The translations under genes and the position numbers were made by a program. This document shows positions 1 through 7,528 of a DNA stretch of 56,027 nt, in pieces (position 1 is the stretch's first letter; each line of letters opens with the position of its first letter). The notes under the pieces are model-generated. The model worked only from the letters and a program-made list of their open reading frames with translations. It was not told where the DNA came from and did not search any database. The stretch is taken from positions 1 to 56,027 of IMG/VR virus record IMGVR_UViG_3300037258_000287, one strand, 5' to 3'. This DNA is from a virus.

Positions 1-127
1 CGCCTCCTGCTTCCGGCGTCTTTGTCGCTGACCTCGGGGTAACGTACGCGGGCCTCGGAGACCTCGAAAAGGTGAATAGCGTGACGGCCGCCGGGCAGTA
101 TAGCGTCAACGCCTCAACCGGCGTCTA
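1..127. repeat. Terminal redundancy, left copy (assembly overlap)
   Basis: These 127 bases are identical to positions 55901-56027. The major tail protein frame that leaves the right end continues correctly here, so the sequence is a closed circle cut inside that gene. A 127-bp overlap looks like an assembler k-mer rather than a biological terminal repeat; that is inference. Confidence 0.95.
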
Positions 128-440
128 CACCTTCTTTTCCGCCGATGCCTCAGCCGCGGTGCTCATCAGCTATTCCTACACCACGACGGCCGGCGCGACT
201 TATCAGAATAACAACCAGGTGCAAGGCTACAGCCCGCAAATCGAGCTGTACGCGGTGGAAGATTATTCCAAAGCCCAGAACGCATCCGGCTCGCCTTCAG
301 TCGTCCATCTCTACGCCTGCAAGATCGGCAAAGTCACGTTCCCCTACAAGCGCACCGACTACAAGATGGTCGATATCGAGGGGCAGTATTTTGCAAGCGC
401 CAATGGCCGGGTTGTCGACTTCTACGCTGCCAACGGTTAA
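1..440 (+). CDS. Major tail protein, C-terminal part
   Basis: This is the 3' part of the tail-tube gene that starts at 55543. Joining across the circle gives one 265-residue protein with no stop or frame change; codons here begin at position 3. The part seen is rich in Ser, Thr, Ala and Tyr with alternating beta-type segments, ending VVDFYAANG. The length and the position before the tail chaperones and tape measure are those of a siphovirus tail tube subunit, which polymerises around the tape measure. A GTG at 72 can be read as a start but is internal. Assignment rests on size and gene order rather than a diagnostic motif. Confidence 0.8.
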   Translation, partial: PPASGVFVADLGVTYAGLGDLEKVNSVTAAGQYSVNASTGVYTFFSADASAAVLISYSYTTTAGATYQNNNQVQGYSPQIELYAVEDYSKAQNASGSPSVVHLYACKIGKVTFPYKRTDYKMVDIEGQYFASANGRVVDFYAANG

Positions 441-472
441 AGGGCAGCTTTCAAACTTTCAGGGGGCATTGA

Positions 473-856
473 ATGCAGGCAGAGATACTCAAAACAGAAT
501 CGCTCACCATTGACGGCGTCGACGTCGATGTCGAGACCGTCAAGGTGGGCAACCAGACGTTCCGCATCGGGCAACTCTCAGTTGGCCAGGTGCAAGCGAT
601 CATTGGCGGGGGCGCGGCGAGAGCGGCCGGGGGGTTCGATCCCACCACCGAAACCATCGCCCAATCGATCGAGGAAGCGCTGGAACCGAAGGACCGCGAA
701 AACCGGGACGCCACCACGGCTCGTATCGCAAAGCTGCGCCTTCCGGCCTACAATGCGCTCCACGCAGCGGTGGTCAAACTCGCCGGCCTCAAGAGTGCGA
801 CGGGGGAAGCCGGGGCGGCAGCGGGATCGACTTCAAATACCTCCGCGGCCGCCTGA
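473..856 (+). CDS. Tail assembly chaperone (gpG-like)
   Basis: This 127-residue acidic, mostly helical protein (MQAEILKTESLTIDG...) lies between the major tail protein and the tape measure. That is the position of lambda gpG-type chaperones, which coat the tape measure during tail assembly and are absent from the virion. The Ala-rich C-terminus (AAAGSTSNTSAAA) overlaps a second open frame in the -1 register that extends it (see the gpGT entry). Sequence alone does not show a conserved domain that I recognise; the call rests on position, size and the frameshift layout. Confidence 0.75.
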   Translation: MQAEILKTESLTIDGVDVDVETVKVGNQTFRIGQLSVGQVQAIIGGGAARAAGGFDPTTETIAQSIEEALEPKDRENRDATTARIAKLRLPAYNALHAAVVKLAGLKSATGEAGAAAGSTSNTSAAA

Positions 857-1149
857 TCAATTCGGGCTTCTGTTCCGGGCTCACGGTCAACCGCGTGAGG
901 TTTGCGCGAGCCATAGAGCAGTGGGAATTCTGGGAAAAGATCTGTCCTCCCATGCCTGAGATCGTAGCCGCATTCGCCGGCTGGGAACCGCCTCACGGGG
1001 CAGTGTCTCAATCAACCGAAGAGCAGATTGTCGCTGCCCGAGCCATGGGCGGCGCCGTACTGCCCTCATCCCACCTGCCGGAATTCATCCGCGCAGACCT
1101 TGCAGCGCGCCGACAGGCCGCTAATCCAAACCCTGACATCTCAGCCTGA
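473..1149 (+). CDS. Tail assembly chaperone gpGT-like product by -1 frameshift
   Basis: The -1 frame stays open from upstream of 802 to the TGA at 1147-1149. From about 832 it reads like protein (IDFKYLRGRLINSGF, then RFARAIEQWEFWEKIC) before any good start codon. At 802-808 the zero frame reads G GGG GAA, a run of five G then AA where tRNAs could slip back one base. Slippage there gives about 111 residues of the short form plus about 114 new ones, roughly 225 in total. This is the G/GT arrangement known in lambda and many siphophages. The exact slip base is inferred; a separate gene starting at GTG 895 is the weaker alternative. Confidence 0.75.
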
Positions 1150-1171
1150 AAGATCGAACGAATAGATTCGT

Positions 1172-4114
1172 ATGCCCGATAATGACGGAACAATTCGCGT
1201 AGGCACGCAAGTCGATACGTCCGGGCTGAAGGCTGGCTCATCCGAATCGAAGGCCATCACCAACGAACTGCTCGCTGACCTTAAGGCGCAATATGCCCAG
1301 GCCACGGCGGCGGTAAAGCAGGCCACTGCAAACATGGCCGAAGCCACGGCCTACATGGGGCAGTCGGCGCGGGCCGGGGTAACCGAAGCAGTAGCGGCGC
1401 TGAAGACTTACGAGCAGGAACTGCTCACCGCACAGCTAGCCCAGTCCCAAGTCAAAGCGTCGATGGATCTGGCGGTGACCGCTGCGCAAGCTGAGTCTGC
1501 CAGCCTCAATGAGTCTGCGGCAGCGGCCGGGAAGGACGCTGCGGCATCCCTTGAAGACGCCGTCGCTTCGGATCAACTGGCCTACAGCAAGCAAAGAGCA
1601 TCTCTAGCTGCGCGGGCACTCACCCAGGAGATCGGCGGCCCGATGTCCTTCGTTATCGGGCGCGTCGCAGGCGAAAGTGCCGCACTTGGGACGATCCTGG
1701 AAGCGGCATTTCCCGCCGTCGCCGCTGTGGCGTTGGGCGAGGTTCTATTCGAGGTAGCGGGGAAAGTAGAGGCACTGTACGACCGGTTCGTCCTGCTCAA
1801 GGAGATCGAAGAGGAAGTTGCAGCCATCGGAGAGCGTCTCGCCAAAGACACCCAGCGCGTGTGGGATGAGGTAGACAAGTCGATTGAAAAGCGCCTTCGC
1901 GATGAAGGAAAGTACGTTCAGGCCGCGCAGCACGCATTGACCGCCGTTTCTGCCAAGCCCATCGACCTCTCAAATATTCTCAAGACCGAAGAGATTGAGA
2001 AGAAGTTAAAGGACCTTCCGCACCAAGTCCAGGAGGATCTAAAAAAGGCTTTTGGAGGCGGCGTTGAACCCTACCAACTCGGGGAAAAACTGGAGTTCAT
2101 TAATCAGAAGCTCAAGGCTATCGACGAAGAGTCGCAGAAGGTAAAGCAGTCCTTCCAGTCACCGCCTGTTGCGCTTGGCGGATCGCCTGCCGCATCCCTT
2201 GGCGCAGCGAGCCCGCAAACCGAGAATGTCGCAACGAAGATGCTCGACGCGCAGCGGGCCATCTACAATGGCCTGCGAATTGACCTGGAGGCGCGGCAGA
2301 AGGAATATGCCCAACAGATCATCACGGGCAACGCCGATGTAGTGAAGGCCCACGCTGAAGAAGTCACCAAGGCCCAGGAAGCCGCGCGCAAGGCTCAGGC
2401 CGCTGAGCGAGCCATCGAAGAGGGAATACGCAAGGCCGATGAAGAAGCCCTCGCAGACCTGAAGGCCAGCCATCAACTCACCACGCAGGAAGAGATTACG
2501 TTCTGGCAGGAGCGTCTGGCCGATGAATCGCAATACTCCGATAGGGTCCGAGAAATCAAGCGGGCACTGGGGCGCGACTACCAGGAAATAGACCGGCAGG
2601 CTTACGCGCAGCGAGAGAAGGACGCGCGGGAGGGTGCTACCCGGCTTCTCGAAATTATCAACGAGGAAGCGAACGCAGCGCAGGAGACAGGCGGCAAGGC
2701 GGGAGAGCTTTCCTACCTCCAGGATGAGGCGCAGAAGCTGGCTGAGTCGCTCGTCGGTGGCGCGCAGGAAGCGGTTGCGGCCTACGACCGCGTAATGAAG
2801 CAGATTCCGGTAGTGACTCGGGAAGCGGCGGCGGAAGCCCAGCGCAACTTAAAAACCTCGGTAGACGAAATGTACGAGACCTGGGTGGGGTCGGGCAAGC
2901 GAACCATCGAGGAAATTACGGCGTTCTGGCAGGGAGTCCAGCGCACCTACTCAAAGAACGAAGCCCTGGTAAAAGAGTCCATCAAAAGGATAGCCGAAGA
3001 GCAGCAGAAGGCTATAGAACAGGCCCAAAAGCTTGCCAACCTGCGAATCAAAGGGCAAGAGGAAACTCAGGTTGGCGGCCTCGAACAGCAGCGCGCCGTC
3101 GTTGAGCGGGGAGCCGCACTCAATCCCGCATCGCAAACGACCGCCGGACGCGTCGCCGAAATGGAAGCAATGCGGCAGATTGACAAGCAGGAGTCTGATG
3201 CGAGAATTGCCGCTGAAGATCAGACCCTGAAGCAATTGGTGGAGTTCTATAAACAGAATTCCTCCGAGTACCAAGCCGAGCTGAGCAAGATGGCCACGGC
3301 CGCGACGTCTGGCGATCTTGTGGCCGTCGACGCCGCGCAGAAGCGCCTAAATGAGATGGTCGCGATTTACAAGCGCGACACTGCCGCGTATCAGGCCGAG
3401 CTGAACAAACGGAATCAACTAACGCAGCAGGCCGATCTGAAGCAGTATCAGGACACGACCAGGATTATCCAGGCGCAGCAGCAGGAGTGGAACTCGTTCT
3501 TCAACACCTTCAATAACGGTTTCACTCAAGCGATCAACAAGGCTCTCACCGGGCAGCAGAGCTTTGGAAAATCGATGCAGCAGCTCTACAACCAACTGGT
3601 AGAGCAGGCGATCACCTACGAAGCCAAAAAGTACCTGCTCGAACTTGAAGGCTTCCTGAAAAAGAAGATCCTCGGGACGCAGGTGGCGGCGGCGATGACG
3701 GCTTCGAATGTGGCGCAGGCGCAGAGCTATGCAGGCCTCGCTGCCACCACGGAATTTACATTTGCGCTTGCCGATTCCGCGGGCGATTTACCATATGCAA
3801 CCGCCATGGCCGGGGCCGCGCTTGGGATCGCGGAAAGTTACGCCAGCCTCGCGGCCTTCGAGCAGGGTACGAGCTACGTTCCCAACACCGGCATTGCCTT
3901 AGTTCACCAGGGCGAGCGAATCTCCTCAGCAGCCGACAACAAAAAGATCACGGAAGCCCTTTCCGGCGGTGGATCGAGCACACGCGGAGACACCAACTAC
4001 ACCCTGCACTACTCTCCCCAGTATCACGGCTCGACTCCCCCACCGAATCAACAAGCAGACGCCGCTCATATGCTGCGGCTCACACGGCAAGCTACCCTCG
4101 GACTCCACACTTAA
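1172..4114 (+). CDS. Tail tape measure protein
   Basis: At 980 residues this is the second-longest gene in the genome, directly after the tail chaperones. It is dominated by long Ala/Glu/Lys/Gln-rich helical and coiled-coil stretches (about residues 30-150 and 280-720), with a hydrophobic Ala-rich stretch near 170-215. The C-terminus carries the FEQGTSYVPNTG...LVHQGERI segment often seen at tape measure ends. It sets tail length and would help DNA passage into the cell. Its stop TAA at 4112-4114 shares its last base with the ATG of the next gene. Confidence 0.9.
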   Translation: MPDNDGTIRVGTQVDTSGLKAGSSESKAITNELLADLKAQYAQATAAVKQATANMAEATAYMGQSARAGVTEAVAALKTYEQELLTAQLAQSQVKASMDLAVTAAQAESASLNESAAAAGKDAAASLEDAVASDQLAYSKQRASLAARALTQEIGGPMSFVIGRVAGESAALGTILEAAFPAVAAVALGEVLFEVAGKVEALYDRFVLLKEIEEEVAAIGERLAKDTQRVWDEVDKSIEKRLRDEGKYVQAAQHALTAVSAKPIDLSNILKTEEIEKKLKDLPHQVQEDLKKAFGGGVEPYQLGEKLEFINQKLKAIDEESQKVKQSFQSPPVALGGSPAASLGAASPQTENVATKMLDAQRAIYNGLRIDLEARQKEYAQQIITGNADVVKAHAEEVTKAQEAARKAQAAERAIEEGIRKADEEALADLKASHQLTTQEEITFWQERLADESQYSDRVREIKRALGRDYQEIDRQAYAQREKDAREGATRLLEIINEEANAAQETGGKAGELSYLQDEAQKLAESLVGGAQEAVAAYDRVMKQIPVVTREAAAEAQRNLKTSVDEMYETWVGSGKRTIEEITAFWQGVQRTYSKNEALVKESIKRIAEEQQKAIEQAQKLANLRIKGQEETQVGGLEQQRAVVERGAALNPASQTTAGRVAEMEAMRQIDKQESDARIAAEDQTLKQLVEFYKQNSSEYQAELSKMATAATSGDLVAVDAAQKRLNEMVAIYKRDTAAYQAELNKRNQLTQQADLKQYQDTTRIIQAQQQEWNSFFNTFNNGFTQAINKALTGQQSFGKSMQQLYNQLVEQAITYEAKKYLLELEGFLKKKILGTQVAAAMTASNVAQAQSYAGLAATTEFTFALADSAGDLPYATAMAGAALGIAESYASLAAFEQGTSYVPNTGIALVHQGERISSAADNKKITEALSGGGSSTRGDTNYTLHYSPQYHGSTPPPNQQADAAHMLRLTRQATLGLHT

Positions 4115-4755
4115 TGAAACCGTTTTATCAGCGGGATGGAATCACAATTTACTGCGGAGACTCTCTGGAATTGGTGGATGAGTTGCGGGGGGGGGCTGAC
4201 CTCTTGCTTTCGGACCCTCCCTACGGCATCGGGTTTGATACCGATTACACGCGATTCGTCAATGCGCGCAGCGTGTGTCCGGGTAAGACCTACCCGCCAG
4301 TGCATGGCGACGGCGTGGCGTTCGATCCCTCTCCCTGGCTTGACTTCCCCAAAGTCGCGCTGTTTGGCGCTAACTGCTTTTTCAATCGTCTGCCGGCCGG
4401 CAGGCTGATCGTCTGGGACAAGCGCTTTGCAAGTGGGAAGGCGTTCCGCGCCGATGCCGAGATTGCCTGGATGAAGGGCGGATACGGCATCTACATTTAT
4501 GCCGAGACCGCGCAGGGATTCGTCCGTAAGGAACCGGCGCAGCATCCCACCCAAAAGCCAGTGGGCCTGATGCGATTTTGCATTGAAAAGGCGCGGCCAA
4601 AGAAGGGGATTTTAGATCCCTACATGGGCAGCGGATCAACCCTGGTCGCAGCGCATCAGCTCGGCATCCCGGCAGTTGGTATCGAGATCGAAGCCCGCTA
4701 CTGCGAAATTGCAGCCCAGCGCCTGGAGCAATCCGCGAGCAGGAAAGCTGCATGA
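4114..4755 (+). CDS. DNA methyltransferase (DPPY class, N4-C or N6-A)
   Basis: This 213-residue protein has the two landmarks of amino-methyltransferases. DPPY (34-37) is the catalytic motif IV, and DPYMGSGST (168-176) is the SAM-binding motif I. HPTQKP (144-149) comes just before motif I. The order catalytic motif first, SAM motif last, fits the beta group. It has no restriction partner nearby, so it is an orphan enzyme that probably protects phage DNA from host nucleases. It is translationally coupled to the tape measure (TAATG) and overlaps the next tail gene by 4 bases, so it is made with the tail proteins. The target sequence cannot be read from the protein. Confidence 0.9.
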   Translation: MKPFYQRDGITIYCGDSLELVDELRGGADLLLSDPPYGIGFDTDYTRFVNARSVCPGKTYPPVHGDGVAFDPSPWLDFPKVALFGANCFFNRLPAGRLIVWDKRFASGKAFRADAEIAWMKGGYGIYIYAETAQGFVRKEPAQHPTQKPVGLMRFCIEKARPKKGILDPYMGSGSTLVAAHQLGIPAVGIEIEARYCEIAAQRLEQSASRKAA

Positions 4756-5684
4756 GAGCCGTAATCAATGGCGCGGGAAACAATGTCGCTTCCGCCTACA
4801 TCAACTGGGTTTCCCGGCGGCAAACCATCTTTCCGGCGGATCTCTATCTGATCGGCTACCCGGAAGATCCGCAAGCTCTGTGGTTGACCAACTGGCAGGC
4901 GCCGCTCAACTGGAAGCCCTGGGGCACATTCTACCCGGCAACCATTTCGCGGGGGACGGTCACCACGAAAATAGGGCTCGATGTCCAGACGCTCGATATC
5001 ACCTGGACTCCGAAAGTAACTCCCTACCGGCAATCGATAGCTGCGGCAAATGCTCAGACTCGTCTCGCAGCAGGCTACTACGACAACCTGCCGGTAAGAG
5101 TGTGGAGCGTGTACATGCCTTCACCGGGAGATGCGAACACGTTTGGAGCATCGGAGCTTTTCGGCGGAAGGCTGGGGAAAGCAAACTCAGATAGGGGCGC
5201 GGTGAAGTGGAACGCATCGTCATTTTTGGATGTGATTTCGCAGAATGTGCCGACGAACCTTATCGAGGTGTTGAACACTGGCGCGGCGTATGCGGGCGCT
5301 TCCCCACCGGCGGGCTTCAGCAGCATTCCGCAGTTCAACGTGATCGCAGGCAGTTCGCCGAACGTGCTGGTTTTGGATGCTCCCGGCAACGGCGACATCC
5401 CAGCGCATCATATCTTCGGCACTAACGTCTTGCAGCATGGGTTCGTGGCGTTCAATTACGGGACAAACTCAACGCTCGGCGGGGTGTGGTCTGCAATCCA
5501 GCAGAATATTCAGGTGACCATCGGCAGCACAAATTACAACCAGGTGGTGCTGTACGCGCCGCTCCCGTGGGTGCCGACGCCGGGTGTCGATACCTGTTAT
5601 ATCAGCGCGGCGAGCCCGATCAACGCTTCAGACGGGGAGTATTTCGGCTTTCCCTATGTCCCAAGTCCCCTTACCAGCGCGTGA
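4752..5684 (+). CDS. Distal/minor tail protein, DUF2163-like
   Basis: This 310-residue, beta-rich protein follows the tape measure. N-terminal features (YLIGYPEDPQALWLTNW, then a VTTKIGLDVQTLDITW segment) and a later FGGRLGKA...VKWNASSFLDVISQNVPT stretch resemble the DUF2163 family found between tape measure and NlpC/P60 peptidase in gene-transfer-agent-type tails. It probably forms part of the tail-tip hub. Family membership is judged by eye and is moderately sure; a structural tail role is well supported by context. Confidence 0.7.
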   Translation: MRAVINGAGNNVASAYINWVSRRQTIFPADLYLIGYPEDPQALWLTNWQAPLNWKPWGTFYPATISRGTVTTKIGLDVQTLDITWTPKVTPYRQSIAAANAQTRLAAGYYDNLPVRVWSVYMPSPGDANTFGASELFGGRLGKANSDRGAVKWNASSFLDVISQNVPTNLIEVLNTGAAYAGASPPAGFSSIPQFNVIAGSSPNVLVLDAPGNGDIPAHHIFGTNVLQHGFVAFNYGTNSTLGGVWSAIQQNIQVTIGSTNYNQVVLYAPLPWVPTPGVDTCYISAASPINASDGEYFGFPYVPSPLTSA

Positions 5685-5730
5685 AGTACTCCATCGCCGA
5701 AACCGGCGGTAAAGGCCTGCATCGCCAGAT

Positions 5731-6600
5731 TTAGCGAGCCTGCCCCGTCTTTTCTGGCGATGCCTCCAGGATCGCTGACATAAGCGCTTGACGTTTGAGC
5801 GGCGGCATACCGGCAAGCCGGGCCTTCCACCGGGCCTTCATCTTTTTCATTTTCTCGCGCTCCCGGAAATTCTCCCCAAGATACCGGTAGTCGTGAAGTT
5901 CCACCGGCTTGGGATAGTTGTACCAGAGGCACTCCGTGGCGCGCTTGTTGCCCCGCGTCGTCACCTCGAATTGCAGCAAGTTCCAGCCCGGCAGGCCGTC
6001 GCGGTACATCTGGGAGTCGTAGCCCGAAATCATCACGCGAGCCTTCATCTTCCGGATGACTCGCAATAAATGGCGATGATCCCGATCGGGCATTTCATAT
6101 TCGTATAGCCGGCAGGTCCGCGTGCTCATCAAGTAGGGCGGGTCGCAGTAGACCAGCTCGGTTCCCCGGAAGTCGTAGGACTCCAGGAACTCGATGCCAT
6201 CGCCGCGCTTGATGGTGAGCGATCGCGGATCCAGCATCGCCGGAAATACCGGGCGCCGCCGGCGCGTATCCCCAGAAACGTCGATTCTGCCGGCGGCATC
6301 GCCGGAAATGGAGAGCGCGGCCGTAATCGCCGCGGATGGCGAGGCCACCAGGTTGGGACTCCATCCGTGCGAGATGCGGGAAAACGCCGCTGCAGGATCG
6401 ATCTTTCCGGCGAGTAGCGATCGCCATTCGTGGATTACCTCGGAAGACAGGTCGATGCCGATCGTCTTTTCGGCTGCGCGCTTCAACCGCAATATCGAGC
6501 CACTCCCCAGGAAGGGTTCGATGTAAATATCGTGCGGCGGCATGAGGTTGATTAGCCGCCAATAAGTACCGCACCAGCTCTTTCCGCCCGGATAAACCAT
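5731..6600 (-). CDS. D12-class N6-adenine DNA methyltransferase
   Basis: A Dam-type enzyme of 289 residues with YPGGK at 3-7, the SAM-binding EPFLGSGS at 28-35 and catalytic DPPY at 153-156 preceded by Cys, in the alpha-group order. It lies on the minus strand inside an otherwise rightward tail operon, typical of a late-acquired moron gene with its own expression. Residues about 87-126 are a low-complexity insertion (SISGDAAGRIDVSGDTRRRR) that matches the DNA hairpin repeat family described separately. A further degenerate copy encodes the C-terminal ASPEK. The region before DPPY varies within the family, so the enzyme may still work. Its start codon overlaps the start of the next gene on the other strand. 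Confidence 0.9.
   Translation of the reverse strand: MVYPGGKSWCGTYWRLINLMPPHDIYIEPFLGSGSILRLKRAAEKTIGIDLSSEVIHEWRSLLAGKIDPAAAFSRISHGWSPNLVASPSAAITAALSISGDAAGRIDVSGDTRRRRPVFPAMLDPRSLTIKRGDGIEFLESYDFRGTELVYCDPPYLMSTRTCRLYEYEMPDRDHRHLLRVIRKMKARVMISGYDSQMYRDGLPGWNLLQFEVTTRGNKRATECLWYNYPKPVELHDYRYLGENFREREKMKKMKARWKARLAGMPPLKRQALMSAILEASPEKTGQAR
5743..5770. repeat. Degenerate hairpin repeat copy at methyltransferase 3' end
   Basis: Read on the minus strand this is GGAGGCATCGCCAGAAAAGA, close to the GCATCGCCGGAAAA of the copy at 39931. Both encode Ala-Ser-Pro-Glu-Lys in their genes. It lacks a good right arm, so membership in the family is tentative. Confidence 0.35.
6223..6342. repeat. Cluster of three TCGCC hairpin repeats inside the D12 methyltransferase
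   Basis: Three copies of TCGCC-N6 occur at 6237, 6299 and 6327. The last is a perfect TCGCC-GCGGAT-GGCGA hairpin. The first follows GGATCC (6228-6233). The block 6223-6290 matches the reverse complement of 47709-47776 at roughly four bases in five, including a 17-base identical start (TCGCGGATCCAGCATCG). Its translation is the low-complexity insert of the methyltransferase. Confidence 0.75.
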
Positions 6601-7219
6601 GGATCCACTATCGCCAGAATCGGCGAGGCTGTCAAGCGCGCTCGGATCCGGTATCGCCGAAGATGGCGTGCCGGCCTCGAGGTCCGCGCGTCCGATGCCG
6701 GAATCTCTCTCCGCGCCTGCAGAATGTATCGCCGAAAATGGCGCGCCGGCCTCGAGGTGCGCACTTGTTACCGAGGCGCGCTCATGGGTTGGGACTCCCT
6801 ACCGTCGCCGCGCCATGGTGAAGGGAGCAGGGGCAGACTGCGCGTCGTTTTTGCTGGGCTGCCTTACTAATTCCGGCCTCGTATCAATCGCAGACGCCCG
6901 CGACGAGCTGCGCCACGTTTTCTCGGACGACTGGTTCGCGCATGCGAAAGACGAACAATACAAGCTGCGAGTGCTGCGCCATGCGGAACTGCTCTGCGAA
7001 TCGGTAGCCTACCGGACATCGGAAATTCAACCGGGGAACTTGCTGCTCATAAAGACTTCGGGATCGCAGCGGTATAACCACGGAGGAATTGTAGTTGCAT
7101 GGCCGCGCATCGTGCATGCCGTGCATCCGTGTGTCGAGGAAGTGGACGCTTCGCGGCATCCGATGTGGGCAGGTAAGCAGCTCGCAGTGTTCGACCCGTT
7201 CAGGCGGCAACATCCCTGA
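6599..7219 (+). CDS. NlpC/P60-like cysteine peptidase, tail associated
   Basis: A peptidase domain covers about residues 55-190 of 206. It opens with EARSWVGTPYR, has the catalytic Cys in GADC81 and a His in the NHGG161-163 segment, followed by VHAVHP. Such enzymes sit at siphovirus and gene-transfer-agent tail tips and cut peptidoglycan peptides during DNA entry. The position between the DUF2163-like protein and the large tail-tip protein is the usual one. The first 54 residues are not part of the domain; they are made of three hairpin repeats, two being near-identical 33-base units 75 bp apart, so the 5' end seems expanded by repeats. No clear ribosome site precedes ATG 6599, so the start is uncertain. 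Confidence 0.8.
   Translation: MDPLSPESARLSSALGSGIAEDGVPASRSARPMPESLSAPAECIAENGAPASRCALVTEARSWVGTPYRRRAMVKGAGADCASFLLGCLTNSGLVSIADARDELRHVFSDDWFAHAKDEQYKLRVLRHAELLCESVAYRTSEIQPGNLLLIKTSGSQRYNHGGIVVAWPRIVHAVHPCVEEVDASRHPMWAGKQLAVFDPFRRQHP
6601..6758. repeat. Three hairpin repeats in the 5' end of the peptidase gene
   Basis: Copy 1 is GGATCC then a perfect TCGCC-AGAATC-GGCGA (6611-6626). Copy 2 is GGATCC (6644) then TCGCC-GAAGAT-GGCG (6654-6668). Copy 3 is TCGCC-GAAAAT-GGCG (6729-6743). Positions 6651-6683 and 6726-6758 are 33-base units differing at two bases and lie 75 bp (25 codons) apart, so the reading frame is kept. Both end in GCCGGCCTCGAGG. Confidence 0.85.
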
Positions 7220-7523
7220 CGGGCAGGATCTTCCCCGCTGGCCGTACCATCAGCTTGCGTCTGCCCGGCCTGAGTTGGAAGCTGGCAGATTTGATCACAA
7301 ATACAGGGCGGGGCCACGGGTTTAGTCCTGGTTCCAACTCCGTGTACCAGATTCTCACCTTACCCCGAGCGTCGGAAAATTCGTAGACGGCCTCTTTCGA
7401 CAGAGGGATAAAGCGGTACTGTCCTCGGGACGGTCGCACCCTGACGGCGACGAGCGGCTCATCAAATATCAGGCCGTCGCGCTGCCTCTCGATCGTTACC
7501 CCAAGGTCCTGGAACTTTTGCAT
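7200..7523 (-). CDS. Hypothetical protein, leftward gene in tail module
   Basis: I do not recognise this 107-residue basic protein (MQKFQDLGVTIERQRDG...). It fills the only gap between the peptidase and the tail-tip gene, where no rightward gene exists, and overlaps the peptidase 3' end by 20 bases. Residues such as RGQYRFIPLSKEAVYEF and KVRIWYTELEPG look like a folded beta-rich protein. Together with the D12 methyltransferase it is the second minus-strand gene in the tail operon, so it may be another acquired gene. No good ribosome site was seen. Confidence 0.55.
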   Translation of the reverse strand: MQKFQDLGVTIERQRDGLIFDEPLVAVRVRPSRGQYRFIPLSKEAVYEFSDARGKVRIWYTELEPGLNPWPRPVFVIKSASFQLRPGRRKLMVRPAGKILPVRDVAA

Positions 7524-7528
7524 ATCTC

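Noticed and set aside
143-175. Reverse-strand CTGATGA/GAAA near the window start
   Set aside because: The bases flanking the boxes do not pair (G against G), so no hammerhead forms.
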